From NCBI RefSeq assembly GCF_032854445.1, contig NC_088303.1, positions 31,287,265-31,351,264 of the forward strand: 64,000 nucleotides of DNA, given 5' to 3'. This DNA is from Liolophura sinensis (lineage: Eukaryota; Mollusca; Polyplacophora; Chitonida; Chitonidae). The position numbers were made by a program, and so were the translations under genes. Shown one piece after another: positions 13,435 to 25,500 of the stretch; position 1 is the first letter of the stretch, and each line of letters starts with the position of its first letter. The notes under the pieces were generated by a model that saw only the letters and a program-made list of their open reading frames with translations, did no database searches and was not told where the DNA came from.

Positions 13435-13520
13435 CTACGTTGATGAAGGCGTCTTCAAATTTGAAATCCCCTCAATGCTTTTCCCTTGACCATCGTGACG
13501 TTTCGTGTGCTTTCCTCCAA
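13435..13520 (-). CDS. CHRD: Chordin last coding exon: short basic C-terminal tail and stop
   Basis: A good acceptor (CTTTTGTTTCAG) precedes 13520. In the required phase 1 the frame reads LGGKHTKRHDGQGKSIEGIS and ends KTPSST then TAG at 13437-13435. Vertebrate chordin also has a short hydrophilic tail after CR4, but its sequence is not conserved, so this exon is supported by splice site, phase and stop only. I found no clear AATAAA on the minus strand within about 2 kb downstream, so the 3'UTR end is unknown. Confidence 0.7.
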
Positions 13521-16500
13521 CTGAAACAAAAGATGTCCAAGATGAGGATGTGAAACGCTAATAAGATTTTGCATAGACGTCTCTCATGCAAAATGAAACT
13601 TCTGATTATTACTTTTTCGGCCATAATTCGAGTTATGTTTGATTGTATGTCCAGATGATTGTGTGAATTGGAATTTGTGGCAACTTTAATCATGTAGGTC
13701 TAGATAACAACAAATGCAAAGAAATCCACAGAAATGACAGTTTGATATTTGACTCGAGACATTAATGTTCATAAAAAGTGCTGAAATTGAATATGAATAT
13801 TCGTGAATGAAACCGGCTGAAAAGGATTAAGATATTAAATGCATCCAGAGCGGAGTAGCAAGATGGTTTTTACGCTGTACTCAAGAATGTTTCACATATA
13901 CGCGACAGCGGCCAGCACTATGGTGGGAGGAAACCGGGCAGAGCCGTGGAGAACCCACCGACACGTATAGCAATTAAAACGAGACACAGGACATACGATG
14001 GTAAGACACTTCATTGTTAATAACAATTAAATTTATACTTTTTAATATCCAGTAGTATCAAGATATGAACTTCAACTTGGCCATATGTTTTAAACAGCCA
14101 TCACTTTTGTGCGTGTCAAAACAAGATAGACACTATATCTTGACTTTAGCTATATAATGGATGAGGTAGGTATCAAATATTATTTCGGACATGCGCAATG
14201 AAACAGCCTTTATCCAAAATCCAGGATAATTCCCTTATTAACAGATTATCATTGTGGCTATATTCTAATAGGATTACAGTGTTTTGACGTCTTGGTCGTG
14301 ATTATGGTAGAATTCTGTACGAGGTTATCCAGTACAGAAGTGTACGAGATTATCTAATACAGAAGTGTACTCACGTGAACATTTTGGACAGCATTCCCCT
14401 GGAACCTGTTCCTTTTTTAAACACTTCAACCTCGGACACTTCTGCCGTTTACACTTCGTTTTGCCTTCCTAAAAAGGAGTTTAAAAAACACACTGTAGTC
14501 CCGGAATATGAATTGTTTGATTGGTTTTTCACGCCGTACTCAAGAATATTTCACATAAATGACGGCGGTCAGTATTAAGGTGGCAGAAAACCTGGCAGGA
14601 AACCGGGCAGAGCCCGGGAGAAACCCACCGACACATATTACAATTAAAACGAGAAGCATGACAGAACATACAAAGACAAGACACTTTGTTAATAAGTTAA
14701 AATCTTAATCTTGGTTTCTTTATATTAGCGCTTTAAACAAAACTCATTTGTATCGTTTTCTTTCCTCTTACATAAATTGCTTTCCAAAAATTATGTCGTG
14801 TGCTAAATTTTTTGTGTTGAATTTGGCAAGTTTCGCAGAATTTTCGACTTACGTTGCATTTACACGTAATACACTTCATAGCACCAAAGTGAGACACGTA
14901 TGGATGCCAACTCGATCCACTATCGTGTTTTTTCCCAGCAAACATACACGCTGAAACACAATGACAAATGCGTTAGAAAGTTCAGATCTCTGGGCAAAGA
15001 ATGTAGCTGGAAAGCATGAAAGCAAGAAAGTGGTAAGACAACGGCTTTTCCAATTTTCTGGCGTTTGTTTTGCACTGACACCTAGTGTACCGTTCAGCAA
15101 ATGGATCCAACGGGAAAAACACAAACAATTTCAAGGCAAGCGTTTCTTCCTTGAAAGAAATACACTGCTAAATTGGCTTGAAACCTAGGCAATCGCATAA
15201 TGTGACAGTTTCCAATTCTATGTTCATTTCTTTTTTATCGTTTTGACAATTGTGTTAAATTGACATGTAATAACTCCTGAAAGGCTACTTACGACAGCTA
15301 AGTAACATGAGGCACAGCCATTCAATACATAAGTATGTTAAAGTTAAATGTCCAAAGAAGTCGTATTAAAATAAGAACCCTCCAGCAAAGTTTTCGAGGT
15401 GCATTTTCTATTTCTGTAGTTTTTGTCTTTCTTCTGGGCGCAAAGGCAATTGTGGATAGTTATTCGTGTATTAAAGGGTAGGCCAAGACTTCAATGCCTG
15501 GTACTTTGCACACCTCTAATATGTTTTGATAAAGCAGTGCTATGCACCGTCCAGCATGAACCAGAACAGTCTTTGGCGGGCCAAAAAAAACAATTGCCTT
15601 ACTGTAACTTACCTCCTGCATCAGTGGATCTGTCCCCTTGAATGGACTGGACATCAACAGTCGGAAACTTAGATTGCTTTTCTTGATCATACGCTGGGGA
15701 ACATTAAACAGCGAATAAGTTATCCTGTTTTGATTACAATTAAGGATCCAAAGCGTTTACTGTGTATAGTCTTAAAATAATTAAAAATTAGATTAAAGAG
15801 TAGATTTACTAAGTAAGAGCAGATTTACTAAGTAAGCAACATCTACAGCCAGATTTGCAGCTGGCATTTATGTTTTTTTTATTTGATTGTTTTACGCCGT
15901 ACTCAAGAATATTTCACTTATACAACGGCGGCCACTATTATGTTGGGAGGAAACCGGGTACAGCCCAAGGGAAACCCACTACCACCCGTAGGTTGCTGGA
16001 AGACCTTCCCACGTAAGGTGCAGCTGACATGATCAAATAGGCTACATGAAATGTTAAAATTCTTGATCTGCTGTAAACAAGGTATCATTGACTGGAAGTT
16101 AAGTCCATGTTGTACTCACTTGGACAAACTTTGCAGCAATCCATTTCATTTTTCCTTACAGCAACAGCATCCGGACAATCCAATTTCGGACAGGTAATTT
16201 TCGAGCAACTAACTTCCCCACCAGGCTGAAAGATATCACACAAGATTACAAATTATTGTAAAAATATTTCATTCTAGGAAATGGCACACATATGCTATTT
16301 CCTCTCTCTCTAATATCCTTCAAAATTTCAGTTTTGATAAAACCTTTGCGCCACGAAGTCACCAAAAATATCAAAGTGTCCCAATGCCTGCTTGTAATAA
16401 CATTTTACAAGAGTTATGCCCCTTCATCATGGTGGCGGGGGGGAGCCCCTCAATGAACTGTGAAAAGAATTTATTGGATTAGACCTTAGTACCTACTTAA

Positions 16501-19500
16501 TGTTTAACCACACACCATATGCGTCCATTTCACAATACTAATTAGGACTAAAAGTGAAATACAAATTTAACTCTTAAATAAATCCATCAAAGTGCTAAAA
16601 TTGTATTTAACCGCCGATTCTGTGTTGTGGAATTACAATTTCAAGTGAGCATCAAGCTTCAAATATTTCGTTCTGTGTTAAAAGATTAAAGTTTTAGATT
16701 TTATCACAAAAACTGTTTCAAGAAATATAATAACATAATAAATATATAATACTTACAACACAATTACAGACAGCACATGTAACGTAACCAAAGGGGGGAA
16801 TATACGGGTGCCAGGAAGTTCCGATCGGATGCCATCTTTTATCACCACTAAAATAACACGAATCTTCCTTGGAAATCGTAGGGGAGTCCGTGTCCAGCGC
16901 TGAGGGAGAGAGAGAAGAGGGAAATGGGGGTAAATGTATGTATGTATACGTGTTTTCAGTCATATGACCACGAGGGGTCATTGGCTGTGTGTACATACAC
17001 TCTGCCTTGTGACAGGGCGACTCCATGTTACCAATTCAAAGTCAAAGTATTTAACTCGGGCAACTCTTTCAGTCCAGAACCGATTCCCAAAGAGGCCCTG
17101 GCTGTTATGACTAAGTGCTGCAATCACTGAGGTATCATGCCGAAGACACCAGACGTAACACCACACACAGTCACATTATACTGACACCGGGCCACCCCGT
17201 GCAGTTTCCTTGCTCTAACCTCCTAGTGCTGAGCGCCAAGCGAGGCAGCAGTAAGTACCATTTTTGTTCCATAACATGCTTTTTGTAATTTGTAAAGTCT
17301 TTGGTATCAACCACCCCGTTGGGGGGGGGGGGGGGGGGGAATGTAGCTCACTGCATTTACATGTATATGATGTGTTGATTATGTACGTGATTATTGTACG
17401 CAACGGTATATATTTAGGTCATACTTCTATTCTGTCATACCATGTATAGGTTTCGTTTGCAATGAACCATGTTCAAAAATGGAAAATGAAAACCTGGTTG
17501 CAATGTGACCATGGGGCTTTTTTTGGTGGATTGGCTTCATTTGATTGGTCTGTTTCACTTTAGCGACGGCGGCCATCATTATGGTGGAAGGAAACCTGGC
17601 AGGGCTCGGGGGAAACCCTCGATCTTCCGCATGTTGCCGATAGGCCTTCCAGTTTATGACTGGAGAGAGACATCAATCGTATAGGTAGGTGTCATTGTGC
17701 TGCAGTACCACGCTAACAGCTAGGCCACGGATGTGAAAACCCTTAAACATCATATTCTATGGTCAAATGACTTTCGTTTAGATGTATAAGACGTTAGCTA
17801 TCGGTAACAGTAAAGCATGAAACGTACAGACAAACACAAGGGGGGAAACATCCACAAAACGAGCAAATAAGAAAAAAAATCACTTCGGTGGGAACGGGGC
17901 CATAGATAATTTTAAAACATACCTGGGCAGGAGGCACAGCACTGGCCGGGCACGTGGACGGGGTTAGCACAGCTCAGGACAGGACATACCTCTTTGTGAC
18001 ATTTCACCTTTCCCCGCTGACGGTTGGACGAAGGTACAGGGAAGAAATTTACGACATGCACAATTTAAATACTGTTATATTTACCGAAGAATAACTATTA
18101 CATGATTTCTATTGCATACAATTAACAATTCATCATATAAATATTTCGCAATTATTGCACCCAGCTACTGTGAGGAAGTCATTTTTTGGTCAGATCCAAT
18201 TTTTTTAGCTGACTGGAGTTTTACGCCGTACTCAAGAACATTTCGCTTATACGACGGTGGCAAGCATTATGGTGGGAGGAAACCATAGAGGCCAAGTTAA
18301 ACCCACGACCATACGCAGGTTACTGGAAAACCTCACCTACTTACGAGCTGGACTCACAGTGACCGCATTGGTCAGAGGCTCCTGGGTCATTACGCTACGC
18401 TAGCACGCTAACCACAAGACCAAGGAAGCCGGGGTTGATCAATTGAGACTAAATGTTACTAGACGACAGATATCACAAATGGTAATTAATTGTTTATGTG
18501 GTATAAAGACTTTTAGTCAAATTACATCCCAGTGGTGTTCCTATGGTAATTAATGCCACGAAAATTACTGCTAACGACATCTGTAGTCAACACAAATGAC
18601 ACCATCCCTGAGTACCAGGCATATGCTTGATTTTACACTGATGCAGCATTAAAACTTCCCCTTTATAAAGCACTGTGGGTTGTTTTTAAACTTCTTCCTT
18701 TACAAAGGTCTGTGCGTTGTTTTAGTGGTAGGACGTACCTTACAACTACACGTGTTACACACGGAATCCACATCGGGGACCCAACTGGACCCGTCATCGT
18801 AAAACTGACCCTCATACTCGCAGGAATAACTGACCACTTCTTCCAGACGATTGCCTTGTTCGTCGACCACCATGTTACTGTCGTGGTCACCAAACAACCG
18901 CCAGCACTTGTTCCTCACGGTGACCTGGTGAACGGACAGAAAAGAGATTAGACATGGTGTTAGCTTGCAGTGAAAAAATTGGCGTCAGATATTTATTTAT
19001 TTATTTGCTCGGTGTTTTACGCCGTGCACAAGAATGTTTCACTTATAAGACGGTGGCCAGAATTATGGTGAAAGGAAACCGAGCATTACCCTTGGGAACC
19101 CATGACCATTTCGTTTACATTCATATAATTTTATTCATTTTATTTATTCATTAATTCACTCAAGAATATTTCACTTATATAATAATTTCACTCAGCAGTG
19201 TGGTATGAGGAAACTAAGAATCACGACCATGGCTTAGAGGCAGTTTGCTAGCAACCTTCCCCAGGTGCGACTGGAGAAGAAGAAGCATTAGTGAGGGCTT
19301 CGGCTAAACAGAAGGCCTACCACATTATGTGAAGTGCGTGGAGAGCGGATTTTAAACCATGTATGTGAGAAAAAGTAGACTAACGATTTGTCATAGCGAA
19401 TCTTTCAGAGCATAACAACTGTCAAAAAAGCTATGGATGCAATGTAAAAATAAGTTATGCGGAGTAAACACATTTCTCTATCACAGGTTCGTCATTGGTA

Positions 19501-22500
19501 CAGCAGGATATTTAACCTCTTAACTTTGAAAGACAAGACAGGAAAGAGCACGGTACAATTTGTATATTTGGGATGGAATATATAGGCACTTGGCAACTCG
19601 ACAACTCCAGATAACAAGTGGCCTTGCACGTATTAGTATTTTGAAGACGTATCCAACAGCATGGTGTTATGCTTTAAGATACCATGGACTGTTCGCGTAC
19701 ATATTTGTTTATCATGAGCCATTCTGATAGCCATGGCTTCCTCCACTTTTAAGGTACCCCTTAAGCTGGAGAAACAAGCCCATCCAAATCTCAATGTACC
19801 AAGCACAGCATCCCGTTTTGTCTTTTATTTATTTTTAGACACCGGCTCTACTACTTACATTTCCTCTTAGTTCTCCCAAGGGTGTGCTCATGGAAGCTAC
19901 CTGTAAAACAGCTTTACCATCGTCTAGATTCTTGTATAAATCCTCAGAAATCTTTCGAACCACACCAACGGCCTGCAAACAGCGACGAAACGATCAACAG
20001 TAATACCAATTTTGCTCAATATATAATGCAACGTTTTGGCAATTTATATTTTACATTATTTCTTGTCTAGTATATCGTCAATGTGTATGTCAAACTGATG
20101 CCATTATAATGTTCACATGAAATGGGAGTGCAGGAACCGATGCTTTTATAAAGAAAGCATATTTTTTGTCAAGATTTCTGCCGTAATTCCTCACCTTGTT
20201 TCCACTGAAACCACCAAAAGTCTTCACGCTGTGTCTGTTAGAGAGCACAGGAATTTCTCCCCCTAGCGGCGGAACGCTGAGTTGAGCAGCCACTGTACTG
20301 CCTTTTCCAATCGTTATACCCTCTAGCACTATCTCGTAGTGCAGAACACAGTTACTGTCAAAACCAAACCACGCATTTCCCGCCGTTCCTGACGTCATAG
20401 ACGGTTGAACGCTTCTGGGTGCCAAGACAATGGGGAAATCTAACAAGACACATAAAAAGAGGCATGAAAGGATGTCAAAGTCGTAACGGAATATTCAAAA
20501 AGTTTCGTTCAGTATCGTCTCTTTGAATTTGGAGTTGTCCGTTAAAGAAATTATGAGTGAAACGATTTTCAAATTGAAACAAAAGAACAATTAGCACTAA
20601 AGTGTAAAATATATTTAAAAAATAACAGTTGGAGAAAAGTCTACGTTTATCTCAAATCAAGAACATTAACTGTCTTTCTGGGCATCGTTTTGTTTCCCAC
20701 ATCAACCCTACCGATGAAATGCCTATAAATCTTTGTAATAACCCAGGAGCAAGATTAAATAAACCATATTCATTTAGTAAATATTCATTGATATTTAATA
20801 AATAAAATAAATATTCACAACTGACCTCCGGGATGTTTTGTGTGTTCCCGGTAACCAAGTTCAGTCACATGGCCTCGGATTTCACTGATCTTGTGCGTTT
20901 CCGTGGCTACATTGATATAGGCAAACTCGTTTAACAACATATAAGTATCCAAAGCCTTTGGTTTCTTGTACGTTCCATTCACCTGTAACAAACGTTTTAA
21001 TATACATTAAATATTACACCTGGTCAGTATAAATGAAATCATAACAGACAAGTTTTTCAGCTAATACGTTATTATTTCTAGCCCACTGACATCTAATAAA
21101 TTGACATCACTACATTTATTACCTAATTCCGCTTAAACCACAGTGTAATTTGCCACCTGACAGGAGGCTGTATTTCACCGGTTACGTGTGACCGATTGCC
21201 AGCCATCACAATGTCGTTGCTTCTCTGAGGGGTTTTTTATTATAGTACATTCCCTAAATCTTCGAAGTAAGCCTGAATTTCTGCTTGGCTCTTATATTAC
21301 TGTCTCAATGGGAAAACACATTCCAAGGTTTCAAAATTATATGACATGGATCAATCTTTTCCGCTCTTGCTGCTTTGTCCGCGACTCAGTCATGAGGTTT
21401 AATCAGCTAACTAGCGAAAGTCAGTTTTATTCCAGATTATTCCGCCCATAAACCTCCGTCATATTTTAACACTGAAAAATTCTTGACTACGACTTTTAAC
21501 ATCAATCGAATAAATAAATCAAATTTCTGCAAAACTGACAATAACTGAACAATACTCTCCAAAATAAAAGGTGTACCGTTTTGTACACATGTGTTTGCTA
21601 TGTAAACAAGATGTGTATCAAAAGGTACACAATTTGGTACACACTGAAAGTGTATAGGAACATAGCGATGATGTATGCAAGGTGGGTACACATTAGTGTT
21701 CCTCTGAAAACTTGCTACAATTAATACGTGACTGTAGTACATAACTTGTATATTTTTTGTACTTAGTTGCTTTTAGTTAGTAGACTTTTACGGCATGTGG
21801 ACAACGTTTGAAATCAATGGACTACAGCTACTACGTCGAACCACTGCTTACCCAACCACTGAAACCACTTTCATCCTGGACAAAGTTGGACGTCAAATCA
21901 GCCAGCTTCCGCCGTTTATTCTTCCTGTTGGGAGCACCTTCTAACCGCACCTTTGTCACCTTACTGGACAATCCCACTAGACGAATCTGAAAGGATGACC
22001 GAAGCGATATTGTGCTGATCTTTCGAATGTGAAAACAATGAGAAACAATTAAAGTTGTGTATGACGCGATATAAAAAAAATGGTCACGAAAAAAAACATT
22101 ACTGGGTCACATTCATCAAAATATCCTGTTGGCCAATTACTATATTTATGAATGAACAGAATATGTCTGTTATGTCTGGAAATCGAATGTGAAAAGGCCT
22201 GCAGCAACTTGCGGATGGTCGTAGGTTTCCCCCGGGCTCTATTCGGTTTCCTTATATTATAACGCGTGCTGCAATCTTATGGGCCTTGGTGAAACGTTCT
22301 TGAATTCGGCGTAAAACACTAATCAAATAAATAAATATATTTAACAAAGAAAGATGCTGTTATAACAGAATACATTCTATCATCACTTAGACAACAGAAT
22401 TTCTATTAAAGATTAACAGTTATGAAAGTATATACACATTTGTATACATGTGCGATGTTGCCGTCTTTCTAATCGTCACTCGCATTTAAGTAGCAATCTC

Positions 22501-25500
22501 CATAACATCAAAAGTCTAAAGCAGAAAAAAAACTATTTGACCCTTTAACCATATGTCAAATTCAGCAGTATTATTTCCATGCGTAGTAAATTCCAGAAAA
22601 CTGACAGGTAGAACGTGGCACTTGTTGTAGAAGCGGATTAGTAGTGTGATTCTCAATACCCCAGCTACCCAGATGATGTAATATGCAAACCAAGGGAAAA
22701 ACATCTTTCACCTTTCTGACTTTGGCTAAATGCTAATTATCGTACCCTTACGTGGAAAGGTCTCTCAGCAACCTGCAGGTGGTCATGGGCTTTGTCCAGT
22801 TTCCTTCGCCATAAAGTTTGTCGCCGTCGTATAAGTGAAATGTTCTTGAGTACGGCGCAAAACACCAATCAAATAAATAAATAAATCAATTCTCCTACCT
22901 TGTAACCTATTCTTCCATTCTCTAGAAGAGAGAAGACAGCTGCTCCTGCACCACTCGTGCTGGCGGATTCCAGAGAAAGGCTCCCGGAGAGCGTCGCCTG
23001 GTAAGCTGCAAACAACAGTGTAACACTTAGGAACGTACACCAAATGGATCTTCAGACACACGCTCTTCACTTAAGCCCAAGGCATTTCCGGCCTGTTCTA
23101 CCCGACAGTTGGGAGCACTGTCAACCAATTAGGGACCTGGTCCCAAAATCATAAAGCGATCGTAGATTTAAGTCAAAATTTCAAATCACATTAAAATTGT
23201 TCTTTATGTTACGAGGTCAATATTTTGTTTCTGGGTAATTCTGGGTAAGTTATAGTCCAACAAATTTCAGCTTGAATACTTGTACTTCCTCGACCCTTTA
23301 CACGACTAGATATGATTGGGAACAACTGGGAATTCATTACACAAAGAACCTGCCAGATCAAAAGTAACCAAAGTTTGGGATGCGTTTTCGGTTATTAGAG
23401 GGGCGGGAGCAGGATTCGAACATGAGACCTCATTGATCAAGGGCCTAATTGTGGCAGCGAGGAAACCTGCGCCCTGAATTTCAGACAAGCCTATTATAAG
23501 AAGTAATTACAAGAAAATTAGGATACTTCCTAACAAATGAAATCAGTTGAGTATTATATATTACTTGAACACGACTGTCTTGGCATGACAGATCCTTTGA
23601 GAACATCCCCAGCTTCGCTGATCACTCGCACTGTTAGTTTTCCCCGGGCTAACTTCTTCGCTTCACCTCTGGTGATTTTCTCCCACACACCATCGACCAC
23701 GCCCTGAAACCGATGAAATTCCTGTGTTGTAATAACCCAACAATAACATCAGCATTTACATGTAACGGGATATAGTTCGTGTAATGTGAAATTCCTCTTC
23801 TCAACGTGAATTCAATTCAAAATGATAGACTCGTGTTCACGCGTATGTAACGATAACCTGCAAATCTCGCTCTAAAGAGTGATTTCGCCTTACATGACTG
23901 ATACGTTCATGTAACTAACTTTCTGTAGAAGTGAAACAAACCTCTGATTTTAGTAAGATGGAATCAGTTTTCGAACTATTGAACATATAAACACATATAA
24001 GTATATAATTACCTCTGGCGTCACAGCCCGCGGCGTTCGCTCCAGGACATGCCGCCCTTTATTTATAGAAAGTAACACCTGACGCGCATAATCTATTTAC
24101 AAAAAAAAATACATAGGAGAAACAAATCAAATGGGATTATTTTCAAAACTGACTTTCAAACATTGACGAATACTACCTCTAAAAAGGCATAAATGCACCC
24201 TAATACAACATTGCCATGCTATATACATCATATATCTATTTTCAGGTAGGATTTCGGTACCGTCCTTTATTTTTGAAGATTCAAAGCATGAGTACCGTTT
24301 AGAGATATATCCAGTATCTACGCTAGCCCACGAAGTTTCTTTTGATGAAATTGTTCAGAATCATGCTGTGCTTGAAGTAGCTTTAATTTAGCTATATACA
24401 ATAAACTACCATTTTCGGGTAGAAGCCCTTCAATGTAGACCCGGTAGTGGACTCGTTTTTGCTTGTGGTGGTAGGTCAGCAGCATGGCGGCACCAGCACC
24501 ACTCTTCTTGGACGGGTTTAGCAAAGTGATGAATGTCTCTGTCAGAACATAAAGAATATATATATATTTTTTATTAATTATAATTCTTTGAACAACAGAT
24601 TAAAAATCCTGGAATACACTTACATTTACGAGGTACCACATGCATATTGGTAATCAATGATAATGGTAGCATCCCTATTGGCCCTATTTCCCTATTTCCT
24701 ATAACCCTAGACTTGAGAATTATACAGTCTCAGAATGTTTCGAGTTTGGACCGTTTTTCAGTCGACAAATATACTTCCTGTATTTCATTTTCAAGCGTTT
24801 TCTCCAGGAAGTCTATGGAAGTCATAAGAGCTTATGTTAATCGTCCAGAGCATGTAATGTCGTGAAAACTGACTTAATTCCACCTAAAAGTGTGATCTCT
24901 ACAGCTATGCATCCTATTAAATCAATCAGCTAAGTGTACTTTGGTACAGTGATCAGTAAATCCAGTGGCTTGTCGATACAAGAATAAACTATTTCATCAG
25001 AAAGCACTTGTCTGCGTGGGTGGTTTGGCTGGTAGCTATTTATAAAATGTACCAACTAGCAACAAACAGTCCCTTTTTCAAACCAAGTCGTTTCGCCCTG
25101 GGTGCTAACGCTCTACAACCGACTGGGATTTTCCAGAAGTTCTGTCGGGCAATCCTTAGTTCTCGTCTTGTTGTTCTTGCCTTTGTCGTGACAGAAGTAG
25201 CGAGTGCTTGCGTGAACCACCGTTTTGTCACGAGATCGACTTAAGCCGCTTTCAGCCATCACGCCGCCCATTGACTTGGTTCGCCTAGAGTCTCAAAGGA
25301 ATGTTGGCAATGTAGCCCGAACCTCATGTGAGTAACGTCGCTAACAAATACGTCTTCGTTTTGATACTCGGATCCGCAAGAGGCGGCTACGGAATTTTTG
25401 CCACCAGACCAGTAGTAATTGCTGCACAATGCTCACTTGACACCTGCAAATCCGCCGAATTAGCATGGATATGATTCCACAGACGGTCAGAGCGAAGGCG

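Noticed and set aside
18663-18893. Second minus-strand frame and a plus-strand frame over chordin exon 16
   Set aside because: Shadow frames of the CR2 exon.
25008-25244. Overlapping open frames on both strands in a chordin intron
   Set aside because: No splice-bounded exon fits the chordin phase, and no domain is recognisable.
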